Positions 31,439 to 43,000 are shown, counted from the stretch's first letter. The stretch: 64,000 nucleotides of DNA from Rhynchopus sp. YZ270_cl-10 (GCA_964035575.1 OZ037910.1:434001-498000), one strand, 5' to 3'. Notes: generated by a model from the letters alone, not told the origin. Made by a program: numbers and translations.

Positions 31439-33997
31439 CAGTGTTGTGGCAGTGTCTTTTTTGTGTCTTTTTTGATGTGTCTTTTTTGGTCTTTTTTGGT
31501 CTTTTTTGGTCTTTTTTGCCAGCATTTTCGGTCTTTTTTGGTCTTTTTTGCCAGCATTTTCGGTCTTTTTTGGTCTTTTTTGAGCGCACGTTTTTGGGGT
31601 TATGGTGCTTATGAGCCCATGGAGCTGAGCTGAAAAGGGATCCCGCAAACATCACAAACACCCACACTTACAGAGTATCAACACAGACTAATCAGGGGAA
31701 TAATAATAAAATGCCAGGGAGGAAGAGCTGCTGGAGCCGCGAGGAGTACGTGGAGGTGACGGAGAACGAGGTTGACTACCTCGAGTGCAAGGGGGAGGGC
31801 TGCGGGTACAGGTTGGCGAAGAACGGCATTTCAGCCACACGGATGAAGAAGCACATCGTGGAGGACTGCCCGAAGAAGAGTGACAGGGCGAAACAGAGGA
31901 TCGAAGAGGAAGAAGAGCGGGCGAAAAGATCCCGCTCCGACACGACGGCACCGGCTGAAGCGCCTGCTGCAAAGAGGGCGAAGCTCGAAAAGAGCCAAAC
32001 CCGCATCCCCTGCATCCCTGCACCGAACGCGAAGGAGATCGAGGAGATGCATCTCGCCTGGGCGAAGTTCGTGTTCGCCGCAGGGGTGCCCTTCTCGGTA
32101 GTCGATAGTCCACTTTTTATTGAGGCCATGATGGCAACGAGACCAGGGCTAAAAAAAGAACACATACCCAGCCGACACGTCATCTCCACAACTTTGCTGG
32201 ACAAGGTGCACACCACCATCTGTGTTCCGAAGTTTGATAAGCTCGCAAAAAACGAGCACATCTCCCTCCAGTCGGACACCTGGAAAAATTCGCGAGCAGA
32301 AAAAGTTTTTGCGTGCGCCGGAACAGCAGGGGAGCAGGCAGGATTGATCGTGAACAGCGGGATCTTACAACAAAAACAACACAACGCGCAGGAGCTTCTT
32401 TCACACCTCACGCAAACACCAGAAAAATTTCAAAAAAAAGCTGTTGCACTCATTTCAGATGGAGATACGACAGCTACCAAGGCAAACAAACTCTTCAAAG
32501 CCGAACTAAAAAAAAAGAACATTGACGTGCACACCATTGTCTGCGCTGCCCATACTGTACAACGCATGGTGAATGACTGTCTCGGGACCAAGAAATCCAA
32601 AGGCAACGAAACGGGACAGGAATTCAACTACGTGACAAAGTTGCTGAACAGCGTTGTAGCGTCTCTGAAGAATGTTGACTACCTCAGGGCTGTTTTGAAG
32701 GAAAAACAGACTGAACTGAGTCAGCGAACGAACGCGCCAAAGCTTATGGCGATTACCAGATGGACTACAACGTCAAAGCTGTTCGACTTCGTCGCGCAAT
32801 ACCGAGAGGCTCTGTTGCTTGTTGCCGATGATGAGGAAGCACTCGCCCGCTGCCCAGATATTCTTAAAGTCTGCAACAGCATGCCTCTGATTCGCGCGAT
32901 TCACAAATTTGTGGAGAAGGCTGGTGTTGTGGTCAACTTGTTGCAGTCGGATTCGTGTAGGATTGGGTTTGTGATTCCGCTTCTTGAGCAAGCTCTGAGT
33001 GCAGCAAAAGAGACGAAGGCAGCTTTGGCAACGGTGGAAGACAAACAGAAAATGGAGAACGTTATTAAAAAAATCCAAGTGCGTGTTTCTCGCTACATCA
33101 CTCACGAGGACGGTGTTTTCTCCGCTGCGACTCTTCTCAACCCATTTTTTCAGGTATACTTCAGCCATATTGATCCCAACAACAACAACAACAACAATCA
33201 CACAGGTGTACAAAGAAGCAAAGGACCTGCCAGCAAAACACCCGCTGACCAAACTGGCAGGTTGGGCTCCGTGTGCAGAGGTGAAGAAGAACGCCTCTGC
33301 CTACCTCAAAAAACTGGGGGGCGCGGCACTGTCGGCGTGTCTGATCGAGTTTCGCACTGCATCCGGCATTTTTGCAAATGACGGGATGTGGGATCTTGCG
33401 AAGACCAAGACACCAGAGGAGTGGTGGAGGATATTCTTGCTGGAGGTGCAGAGCGATGGAGGGAGCGAGAAAGACGTGAAGCTCTGCAGGATTGGGTACA
33501 GAGTGTCGGGGATCCGAGCCTCGAGTGCCGAACTCGAACGGCAATTCAGCACAATGGGCTGGATGTCGCAGTTGCGGAGGAATCGACTCCTCTCGGCGCG
33601 AGTGACGAAGCTGACGCAGATTCACAGTTGCCTCCGCACTGGCAAAGGTGACTCCTGGTTTGAAATCGAGGGTGCCAAACCAGGAGAACCTGTGATTGAC
33701 TGCGACGCAGAAGCAGAAGCAGAAGCTCCTGAAGTCGAGGCAGCTCCTGCTGAAGGAAACGACAGCGATGAAGATGAAGAGTCGGTTGAGTGGTGAAAGG
33801 TTTTCCATTTTTAGTTTTAGTTTTAGTTTCAGAATTTAGATTCAGCTTTAGGAAAACCTGCGATTTGTGTTCAAAACGCGTGGAGTGCTTTTTTTTCTGC
33901 AAGGTAGAGTCCCTCTATGTCTTTTTTGTGTCTTTTTTGTGTCTTTTATGGTCTTTTTTGGTCTTTTTTGCCAGGACCCTGTCTTTTTACAACACTG
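31439..33997 (+). mobile_element. Complete hAT transposon
   Basis: 2,559 bp with 9-bp terminal inverted repeats CAGTGTTGT / ACAACACTG and a perfect 8-bp target duplication GTGGGTGG on both sides (31431-31438, 33998-34005). Both subterminal regions carry runs of 'tggtcttttttggtctttttt' type repeats and 'ttttttgccag', in the same orientation at the two ends; these are likely transposase-binding sites. It encodes one intact transposase. Identical target duplications and an open frame suggest recent, possibly current, mobility. It sits between two tandem MAP kinase genes and is the only plus-strand gene in the window. Confidence 0.93.
31711..33796 (+). CDS. hAT transposase, BED finger, one 52-nt intron
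   Basis: Exons 31711-33153 and 33206-33796 join at CAG|GTG to give 677 residues. The intron (33154-33205) is 52 nt, donor GTATAC, acceptor CACACAG. Both splice boundaries contain CAGGT(A/G)TAC, suggesting the intron arose from, or created, a short duplication. The N-terminal BED-like zinc finger (CKGEGCGYRLAKN...H...C, about 30-55) would bind the ends. The catalytic region includes ISDGD and CAAHTVQRMV. The C-terminal hAT dimerisation region reads SSAELERQFSTMGWMSQLRR. An acidic tail follows. The frame is uninterrupted apart from the intron. Confidence 0.93.
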
Positions 33998-34070
33998 GTG
34001 GGTGGGGAGGGTGAGTGAAGCAGAGAGACATAACAAAAAAAAAAAAAAAAACGTTTGAAGAGTCTTCATT

Positions 34071-34975
34071 TTGTTGTGTCAATCACTTCGCTCCAAAAAA
34101 CCGGAACAAAGTTCTGTACTCAAAGTTGGCTGAAGTCTTTGTATTGCAGAAGGGAGAATCACTTTTTTTTGTTTTCTTTTCATGTTTATTTTTGTTTCAC
34201 TGTACCCTACTTAATGTAGGAGTGACGCTAACTGTCAGTCATTTTTTAATTTTTCAACAGCCGATTTTTTTTTTTTTTTTTTTTTTTTTGGTTTTATTTG
34301 GGCGAAAAAAACAGCGGAGATGGATAGTTAGATACACTATGGGGAGGATAGCAAACACGTGGCGGGAAGAGGAAGGGGGGAGGGAATGGTGGTTATTGAT
34401 GCAGGCACACACCTCCGACTGACCCACGTACGATGCCAGCCCCGGATGAAAGCACAAAGTACCCTATAAAAGCTTGAAGAGCAAACGCCGTTGAAATACA
34501 AAAGCCTTCTCGTTGACAGTCGTACCCCAAAAAAATAAAAGTGAAGTTGATAGTGCAAAAACGCCTCTGGGACGCAGGGCACTGCCACTCTGTGAGTTAT
34601 CGAACCCCCGGAGTGTTGCGCTTGGGAATTGTTTATAGGGAAACTGTAAAGCAGACACATAGTCATTACCCCAAAAGACATGGTGATGAGATGTACCTAA
34701 AGCTCTCTGTTGCGTGGTCCACCTTTGCGAAAAAAGTGGAAATTGCACAACTGTGGGAACTACACTACTTCAACAATTTATCAGAAAAAAAGAAGAAAAA
34801 GCCTCTGAATTTGGCCACAGAAGGCATTCACAGCCTTTGGGCAATGCAGTCTGCTCGAAGGACTACACATATTTACACACACACACTCACAAACCGTCTC
34901 ATCCTCTCGTATTTTTGAACAGAATCATTTCATATTTTCTATTCTACTGAATAGAAGGTATAATAAGGTACACTC
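34071..34975 (+). repeat. Hairpin cluster I2, D3, B11, C4, A-like, F2
   Basis: I2 34071-34143, D3 34391-34464, B11 34491-34526, C4 34541-34620, a degenerate A-like copy near 34684-34725, F2 34927-34975. D, B and C lie head to tail within 230 bp. D followed at once by B is also seen at 46318-46495, so the families may form composite units. All are + strand. No gene is visible in this spacer. Confidence 0.65.
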
Positions 34976-35152
34976 ACCGAATAGAAAAAAGAAAAATTGA
35001 GTTTGAATACCGCACAGAACAGTGCTAAACAGCACAGTGCCACTGAGGCAAATATCGTACATCAAGACCTCGTACTCTGTCAACAGTGGTAATGGCTTCT
35101 CAACCAAAAACGTGTCTCGAGTGAGCACACTGCTGAACACGATCGAACAAAA

Positions 35153-35310
35153 AAAAATAGAAACTTAACACTCATCACACAATAAAACCCATGAGAGAGA
35201 AAGGACACTGTAAGGAGTGGCTCTGCAGCGCGCGGGTTCGTCCCCCAGAATCGCAAAAAGTGTGTTTTTCAACATGCGTTTCTATTTCCTCCTGAGGTGA
35301 CACACAAAAC
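35153..35310 (+). repeat. Dispersed repeat G, copy 2
   Basis: Second copy of the 2283-2470 sequence, including 'ctctgcagcgcgcgggttcg' and 'ccccagaatcgcaaa'. It is shorter internally. Confidence 0.6.
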
Positions 35311-35517
35311 AATGCCCTCTTAGTGATTGCAACACCTCCTCTGGGTACAACAGGACTGACCCGCTGCGGGTTGTCGAACCTTATAACGTGATATCTGCTT
35401 TGAAATGCATGGATTCATGCAGAAAGCGTTTAGTATGGTACTGCTTCAGCATATTATGCAAGGAAAAACAGCATGTGTACCTTGGGTCACCAGGTGCTGC
35501 CCCGTTTCCCCCCCCCT

Positions 35518-37067
35518 TCAGTTCCTGAACTCCTCCTGCGAGGCACCCATCGAGAGGTCGCTCTCACCGTAGAAGTCTTCGTTGATGGCACCCTCGCATG
35601 CAGTGCGCAGACACACCTTCGTGCTGATCTCCACACCGGGCACCTGCGTCCACTCAGGGTGGAAGCGGGTGATCTCGAGGTTCACCAGACGCCGTGCCTC
35701 CTCCTCTGACACGCAGTGCTGTGCGAAGCTTCCGTCGAATGTCGGCCATGGTTCGTCCTCATCCCCTTCAGACCAGCCGTATTCACCCCAATAAGGTCGT
35801 CGCAGGCATTCTCGAGCAGAGGGGCGAGCGTTTGGATCCCAGGACAGCATTTCACGGAGAAGCGAGATGGCCTCAGGGGAGGCCTTGGGGTAGCGTGCGG
35901 AGAGGTCTGCTGGTGCGCGGGGCTTCTGTGCACGGAGGAAGAGCTTGGGTTGGGTTTTGGTGACCCATGCGTCGTTTTCACCTGGGGTGTGTCCGGTGAT
36001 GTCTAGAATCAGGTTGATATGTTCTTTTGCTCCTGTCCGTGTTATGGATGAAGTGGAAGAAGGAAACAATGTGCGAGTAGACGCTGTTGCCCCCGACTCC
36101 GTCGCCAGCAACTCTGCAAACACACACCCCAACGACCAGATGTCAATCGCCATCCCGTACTTCTCGCTCAGCAGAATCTCTGGTGCACGGTACCATCGGG
36201 TTACGACATAGTCCGAATGGATCCCACCCTCCTCCCGCCCCAAACCAAAATCAGCCAAACGCACATCCCCGGTCGCATCGACCAATATATTAGCAGGCTT
36301 CAAATCTCTGTGCATCACATTTGCTGAATGCATTGCGAAGAGGCCGTTCATCTGAAAGGAAACAGGGGGATGGTTTGGGGGTGTGGAGGAGGCATACCAT
36401 AGCGTACATGGTGGAGAAGATGTTGCTCGCTTTGAAGTGCTGTGGGTGGCGTGTGAGAAGCGTGTTGAGGTCTGTCTTCATGAACTTGGAGACAAGGCAT
36501 ATGGAGTCGTAGTCGCTGCGTGGTGGCATGATGAGGTCCTTCAGGAAGAGAAGGTTCTCGTGCTGGTGGAAGTGCACCATCAGACGGATCTCGCGGAGAA
36601 GCTGTTATGGGAGGAGAGGGTGTGAGATGAGCGTTATTTTGAGTAATACACAACAAAGTAAATCAATTGACTTTGAGGGGGATGGCGTGCAGTGGGGGGA
36701 CACAAGGAACGGATGAAGGTGGTCCCGTACAAGGTTGTGCCAAAAACGAAGAATTTTTGCTTTCTCCTAATTTTGCAATGTACCTTGGGAGAAAAAGTCC
36801 CGGTGTCCGTGAAATGACGGTATAATGTTGGCATACCTTGACCCAATAGTCTTTCCCCCCTGCATTTCGATGTGTCCACCCTATCCTCTTTATCGCCACC
36901 TCTTCCCCATCCTCCGTGTCCGTCGCCTTGCACACATTCCCATAGGTCCCGCTCCCTAGCGACTCAAGGTGTTGGAAGCGTTCGGGCACCCAGAACTGCA
37001 CCCCTTGCAGTGGCACGGCACGGTACGTCGCGGAACGTGACACAGGGCTGCCGCCACTGCTTGCCAT
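35518..37067 (-). CDS. MAP kinase 2, three exons
   Basis: Paralogue of MAP kinase 1. Exons 36837-37067, 36398-36601 and 35518-36351 (minus), all phase 0, give 422 residues. Introns are 235 and 46 nt, with GTATGC donors. Key motifs: [37 protein letters not shown] and the same Ser-Asp-Tyr activation motif as the paralogue. Exon 3 is nearly identical between the copies; the main differences are in the stretch before TGHTPGEN and around the N-terminus. The 90-bp 3' flank is also shared (28644-28732 and 35430-35518), which dates the duplication as recent or shows gene conversion. The frame is open upstream to 37154, but Met 37067 matches the paralogue's start. Confidence 0.93.
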
Positions 37068-37197
37068 AGGGGTTGTGTATTGGGTGTGTGCCTTGGAAGG
37101 ACGGTCGTTTTTATTATTATAGATAACAAACGTTGATACGGCGATGGGGTACAAAAATTATTCGTGCTTCTGAGAGACTAGAAGAAAAAAAAAGGGT

Positions 37198-37279
37198 TGG
37201 TGCTCCTGACGACCCGTACTTCTTGCACACTTAGTGCGTAGGTGTTGCGTACTTTGTATTTTGGATTTCTGGGGTACCA
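37198..37279 (-). mobile_element. Short inverted-repeat element J, copy 2
   Basis: 82 bp, reverse orientation to 3368-3447, with ends TGGTGCTCCTGA and TGGTACCCCAGAAAT. The rest of 37280-37923 is spacer containing hairpin B5 (37715-37753). Confidence 0.6.
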
Positions 37280-37714
37280 TTTGGTGGGGTTTTTTTATAT
37301 ACTCCCATCAACGTTTTGTCTGGACACATCAGATTTAAAACTGGAGGAGGGGTTGTAGACGTTTTTTTATTGCTCTTTTTTTGTTCGGTTCATTTCTAGA
37401 GCTTTGAGAATAATAGAAGAAAGAACGATGACTCACCTGTCACATCCTTCCCACCATGCCACCATGCACCACTCAACCCAACCATCAAATGGTTCACCAT
37501 TCTACAAACAAAAGGAAACATCAGTTTTCCAAACAACGCTTGTGCAGGATCCACCCTCGTTAGCACTACTGATTGCCTTTTTTTTAAAGGCAGGTAGCTA
37601 GCTGAGTATGAGGAAGGATTAAAAAAAAAAAACACACAATAGGACGGAGCCACCACCCCCGGTCCCAAATGAAAGATATGAAGGGGGGGGAAACGCAGCC
37701 CTTCAAAAAGTTTG

Positions 37715-37753
37715 CACTTTGAACATACAAAGCCCCTCTCGTGAACTGTGTAC
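37715..37753 (+). repeat. Hairpin repeat B5, truncated
   Basis: Only the 5' part of family B: 'gaacatacaaagcccctctc' then 'gtgaactgtgtac'. Confidence 0.55.
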
Positions 37754-37923
37754 ACAAAGAAAGTCACCACTTCGCCTGGTGGGGCGGGGTGCTGTCTACC
37801 CTATCTCATGCGCCGTCGCGAATACTACCCAGCAAGCTTCCCCGTACATCAGGGAGGGTATGTCTAAAATAGCGTTGTGCATGCACCTGGCAGCTCCCCC
37901 CTCATCCCATTCCAACGCACCTT

Positions 37924-40900
37924 CTAGTACTTGATCCTCACCTGTGTCTTATAAGCAGGGGAGCCCATGCGAGCTTGCTTGTAGTGCTTCAAGACCTCCA
38001 TGGCGGGTGCCTTGACAGGGACAAGCACAGGCTCAACACCTTCCGAGCGAGCATCGAGGATCTCTCTGGTGACCGGCACCACGTGGCGTACCTGTTTTGA
38101 TTTTAGTGTTTGTCGACAAAAGTAAAGTTTATAAGATGACCATAAGCCTCTCGTGTTTAGTCTGATTAGGTTACTTAATGTTTTGAACATTGGTCTCGTG
38201 CTTAGTCACCTTGAAAAAATCTATTTTAACTACACCTTTGGTGCGTAATTAGGAATCTGTACTCAATATTTTTGCCCTATTTTTTGTACTGCGTTAAAAA
38301 AAAACACCCCTGACTAAGTTTTCCCAGAGGGAATGTCGTTTAGAGAGGTCTGGTTCTATGGGGCGGTTTAGACGTAGTTTGTCCTCAACGTTATTAAGGG
38401 GTTGATTTGTCTCTCTTTTTGCCTCATGTAATGTATACCTTTGCACCATCAGCGATCTGTACATTCGGCTTCGTTGCTGTAAGACTTTGTGTGAAGGTAG
38501 GTTCCATCAGAGCGTGCATCAATACCGCAGATTTCGCCGCCTGTAAAAATGAATGAGGGGTTTTTTTATGAAGATTTTTGTATGACAGTGAATCATAAAT
38601 GAAAGATAAGAAAACACTTTTTCGTTTATCGCACCGCAAAATATTTGTGTTTATTCACTGATGAACGTGTCATGTTAGTGAAAAAACCAAAAATCCGCTA
38701 AAGCGGGCACCATCCGTCGTTTTTCCATTTCTATTTGTCAATGTTTGATTATTCAAAAGCTACAATACCTCAGGAAGCCCTGCCATCGACGTGACCCCAC
38801 AGGTCACCTCCTTCACCTCTACCTCAATGTTATGCTTCACATAGTCCACATCCAACCCATGCTCCTGCGACCCCGAAAACATGATCATCTTCCGATCCAA
38901 ATCGTTCTCCTCCCCTAAACCCCTCCACAACGTGTCTGGGGTGTCCGTCGTCCTTGAGTCCCCACCTAACGTTACTGGGAGCAGGTTGTGCGTCCGTATC
39001 ATCCTATTAATGATACCCCAGGGGTCATCACCGTCTTCGGGACGTAATATGTGGAATCGTGGATAACCTCCTCCGGTTACCTGCGCTGCGTGGGAGACGT
39101 CTGTCACCTCGGTAGCATACGGGTCGGCACAGCCGTCCATTAATAAGATGGTATCGCTCCCTAAGCTGACGGCACTACGGATTAATTCCCCCAGCTGAAC
39201 CGGGTTGGTGATATTGATGAAGACGGAGACGCGTTGTGTGGGGACGTCCGGGTTGGTCCAGAGGTCGAGTTTTGAGCCTTCATCTGGGATGAAATACTCT
39301 GCCATGGTGCCGGCAAAGACTTCGGAGTTGCCGACGCCAGCGCAGGCGGCGAGGATGCTCTCTCCGACGATGATGGTGTTTTGCTTGTCAAGGTCGATGT
39401 GGCGTGGGGGTGGGGCGTGGGGGGCAAGGGCGAGAAGCTCGGGGTAGATGCCGGTAGAGGCGAGGAGGTTGATGGCGGCAGTGTTGCGGACTACGAAGCG
39501 TTCGCGTTTCCATCTGGGGGTGGTGGTGGTGGTGGAGGGAGGGGCAATATTTTATTTTTTTTTGATCAAATAGAAGCGAAATGGTGGAGGGAGGTGACAG
39601 TATTGTGATGGGAGCCCATTGGAATACGCAAAATACATCAAAATACATGGTGTATTTAAATTAAAATGATGAGCCTTCAGGCCTCTTGAGTGTTTAGTCG
39701 GTGCGGTGATTATACTTCGTTGTATAGCAATCAGTTTGGATGAAAAATGATGGAAAGAATCAAAAGAAAAAATTGAGGTCAGAAACAGGGTTCTCGCACT
39801 GAAGATTTTTAGTCTAAAAATCTTCAAAAAAAAAAAATGGAAAAAAACCGTTGAAGATTTTTAACTTAAAAATCTTCACAAAAAAAATTTTTTTGGGGTA
39901 AATTTTTCACCCATCTTCCCACCCTCTCCCACCTGACACCCATCTCCTCGCCTGCGGCGCAAGCTTACATCACACCCTTCCCATGACATAGTTTGGCTGT
40001 AAAATAGTGCAATTTTAAGCGCAATTTTTAGAAATGTTGCGTACCGTGGCTTCGCCAGGAACCTTTGGGTGCCATGGCCACCGTTTCTTTCCCTGTTTCA
40101 TACCCTCACAGAAGCTACATACCACCATGATATTCTGAGTCTTGGGGTATGGGGTTTTCTCGATGAGATCGAGGCGTCGTCGAGAAAGCTCGGAATACAC
40201 CCAAAAACACCTGAAAACCCATTTTTTCCGGGTGAAAATTTTTTGTTTTCGGGAAAAAAATTGACCCCCCCAGACTGCAGACTAATAAATCATTTAATTA
40301 ATTACAATACCCACCCGGTTTTTTTTGAAAATGGGCCCCACGTATAAGCAACCGGGCTCATATTTCTCAAAATTTAAGTGGTCAAAAAATTGTCCAATTT
40401 TCGAGATTGACCCCACCACTGCACGGGCGGATCCCAAAAATGCAAATAAGGACCCTTTTCCACAACCTTCCTTCACCCCCCCGGTAGGGTAACCGAAGGT
40501 GAAGTCAATATTACAAACCCGGATTTTGAGGAAATTTTTGGCCGAAAATGGGCCCCAGCTATTAGTGACCGGGCTCATATTGTCCAAAATTTAAGTCATT
40601 AAAATTGTGTCCATTTCTTCAGATTGACCCCACCACTGACTGGGATCGGCCCAAAAATGCAAATAACGGCGTTTTCGCCTGCATTGTTCGTTACGAAACC
40701 CCGTGCAGACTAGCATTTAATTAATTAATTACCAGACCCCCAATCCTTAGTCTGCAGACTGGACCCCCCCCCGAGAAAAAAAAACGAGATCCTAGAAACA
40801 ACCCTGCTCGGAAGGTCTTGTAAAAAAAAGTTTTTTGGGGTGGAAAAAAAAATCCTTATAATCTTCAACGTTTTCAAAAGTGTTGAAGATTGCGAGAACC

Positions 40901-41413
40901 CTGGTCAGAAAGAAGAAAAAAAAAATACCTATATTTTGGATTTGTCCTGAGGCGGTATAAATGGTCTAATGTAGTATGTCTTCGCGTTGTAATTTCAGTT
41001 CCTGCTATCGGTGTGTTGAGCTGTATCGCCTCCCAGTCTAAGGTGGCTTGGCTTGTCTTCGACCGCATCGTCTGCAAAGGCTCTGCTGAGGCAAGCTGGT
41101 TCAGATCCTGCGTCGCCGTTGTGATGGCGCTACGGTGCAACTCTCTCCACGCCTTGGCCTGGTTCTGCTTCTCTACCTGCTTTGTCCCCTGCCCCCCACC
41201 ATAGTACTTCGTAGGGTCCATCGCCTTCGTGCTCGTACCAGTCCCAAGCCCTCCCATGTCTTTCGTCCAAGTTTCCATTGCCCGCCAGTCACGCTCACGG
41301 TCTATATTCTTCATATTCTGCCCATCCTGATCCTCCGCCGCACTGATTTCCTTCTGAAAAGCACGTCGATTCCCTCGTCCTCCTCCACGCAAAACAACGC
41401 TTCTGACCAGCAT
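37924..41413 (-). CDS. TrmH/SpoU-family RNA 2'-O-methyltransferase, four exons
   Basis: Exons 40929-41413, 38769-39513, 38439-38540 and 37924-38091 (minus) join in phase (2, 0, 0) to 499 residues. The N-terminal 150 residues are charged and unassigned. The C-terminal half resembles SpoU knotted methyltransferases: motif 1 NPVQLGELIRSAVSLG with LLMDGCADPY, motif 2 FSGSQEHGL, then a motif 3 region VTCGVTSMAGLPE-AAKSAVLMHAL. Motif 3 lacks the usual SLNVS-type core, so catalysis is uncertain. Family members methylate ribose in rRNA or tRNA using SAM. Donors are GTATTT, GTATTG and GTATAC. Intron 1 (39514-40928) holds a 1,118-bp hAT-like MITE, and intron 3 holds hairpin A9 (38127-38163), antisense. 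Confidence 0.82.
38127..38163 (+). repeat. Hairpin repeat A9 in methyltransferase intron 3
   Basis: 'gtttataagatgaccataag' then 'cctctcgtgtttagtc'. The TAAGC...GTTTA pairing has one G-T pair. Confidence 0.65.
39597..39660. repeat. Terminal fragment of repeat K
   Basis: 'cagtattgtgatgggagccc' plus an 'aaaatacatcaaaatacat' run. The reverse complement closes the larger repeat at 43462-43535. It lies in methyltransferase intron 1. Confidence 0.6.
39786..40903. mobile_element. hAT-like MITE, 1,118 bp
   Basis: Terminal inverted repeats CAGGGTTCTCGCA (13 bp) and a perfect 8-bp target duplication GTCAGAAA (39778-39785, 40904-40911), both typical of hAT elements. There is no transposase frame. The termini carry repeated 'gaagatttttaacttaaaaa'-type inverted motifs. 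The interior has two diverged copies of a block ('gaaaatgggcccca', 'gaccgggctcatatt', 'attgaccccaccactg', 'aaaaatgcaaata') that also occurs near 43240-43345. Its ends differ from those of the autonomous hAT in this window, so that transposase is not an obvious partner. Confidence 0.88.
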
Positions 41414-42088
41414 TTTGAGTCGTTTTTAGGGGGGAGAGAGAGAGAGTGAGTGGGTGAGAGAAAAAGTTTTGATGTATGTGTTTATTTGTAAAAAGAGGAA
41501 ACCTCTTTTGGGAGTGTATGTGCGGAAGTTTTTTTTTTAGTGTGAGAGCAGAGCTCCTGAGGTTGCTATGACCATTTGTGTTCCTGAGGGAAGGGGGGTT
41601 TTTTTTTGTAATGGTGGAGGTGGAGGGAGGAGGTGGGGGGGAAACAGTGTACCTACCGGAACAAAAAAGGATCGGAGTTTTAAGTGTCTTTTTTTTCAAT
41701 GCTATTCTCTCTAACTGGGGGGGCATGAAAAAAAAGTGCTTTCAACACACACATCACACCCAGAATGGGCAATGCTTTACTTTTAGAAACTACTCACATT
41801 TGCTTTCAAACACACACAGATCTAAAAAAAAATAAAAAAAGAGGAGTTGAAAGTGCAAACGCCTCACCTTTCATTTTAAAAAAAAAATAGCACCACATAC
41901 ACGGTGAAGCAAATGATTTTCGGCTTTGTGAAAACCACAAAAAGTAAAACCACAAATACAAGTCATTTACTTCACCGTCGCGTACCCCTTTCCCTACCCC
42001 CCCTTCTTCCCACCGGTGAGACTTCTAATATAATTATAAGCGTTTCTTTATCGACATCCCAAGGGGATTGTTGTTTGTTTTTGTTTTT
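41414..42088. other. Spacer upstream of the methyltransferase
   Basis: AT-rich with G-rich tracts, plus one 'gaggagttgaaagtgcaaac' family C-like start at 41841. No gene is visible. Confidence 0.4.
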
Positions 42089-42664
42089 TGATAAAATTGT
42101 TGGATTTAGTGTAGTTGCCAGTTGCCAGTTGCCACCTGTGCAAAAGCTCCACTTTCGTTTTTTTTTTTTAGGTTTTTTTTGTTTCATAAAAGAACATCGT
42201 TTTGTTAGAAACCCCTCTGCCTTTTTTGCTGTACTTCGGAGTCACCTCGAAACCAGGCAAATTCGTTTTGGCAGATTTGAGAATTTTTTTTTTTTGTGGT
42301 AATTTTGCGCCTTTTCTTTTGGTCAACCACATTAGGAGGACATGACTACAGTCCTCCAAGAAATTTATCACCCAAATAAGTTTGACGTCTTTTTTACTAG
42401 ACTCCAAACATATTCCGGAGTGCTGTCCTGTATACAGTGCGCAAAACTGTCTTGCCACAGATGAGAGAAATTTTTGTTGTGTCGACAATCACCTGCATAG
42501 TGCAGGATCTGTACTCAATGTCGAAGGCTAACGTACTTAAAAGATACAGACGGAGGTCGTCCTCAACTCCGGAACGTCGCTTTTATTTTTCGTTTGTGCA
42601 TTCGTGGTGTGGCTGACGACCCCAAAATAGCAGAAAGTAGCAGAAAATAGCACCCCCTTTCAGC
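42089..42664 (+). repeat. Hairpin repeats H4, I3 and a dispersed repeat
   Basis: H4 42089-42152 (with a triplicated 'agttgcc'), I3 42476-42537 (CCTGCA...TGCAGG hairpin after 'tcgacaatca'), and 42604-42664 matching 27563-27620. Confidence 0.6.
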
Positions 42665-42930
42665 CATACCAATAATTCAAGTGTTGTGATATAAGTCGCT
42701 TGAGATTTTCTTTGTTTGGGTTGGGCAACAGAAACGGGAACGTGTCCCCAGGAAAAGGGAAACTGTCCTGCTCCCTTGCCCAGTCGCAGTGTGGAACCCC
42801 GCTATGTAGACACAACAACACAACACAAGCAAAAAGAAGCAGTGCGTGGGCTGCCGAAAATTACCCGGTAGCCAGCGTCATGCTTTGCTTAGTAGGTTGG
42901 GGGGGGGAAAGCAAAAATGTTAAAAAAGGA

Positions 42931-43000
42931 TTAGTTATTGATACAGACACACCTCTGACTGACCCACTGTACCATGCCAGCCATCCGGATGAAAGCAAAC
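42931..43000 (+). repeat. Hairpin repeat D4
   Basis: 'ttattgatacagacacacct' through 'ctgactgaccc' to 'ccggatgaaagca'. + orientation. Confidence 0.6.

Noticed and set aside
31221-31667. Lys/Thr-rich frames overlapping the hAT left end
   Set aside because: They are readings of the subterminal 'ggtctttttt' repeats, not a gene.
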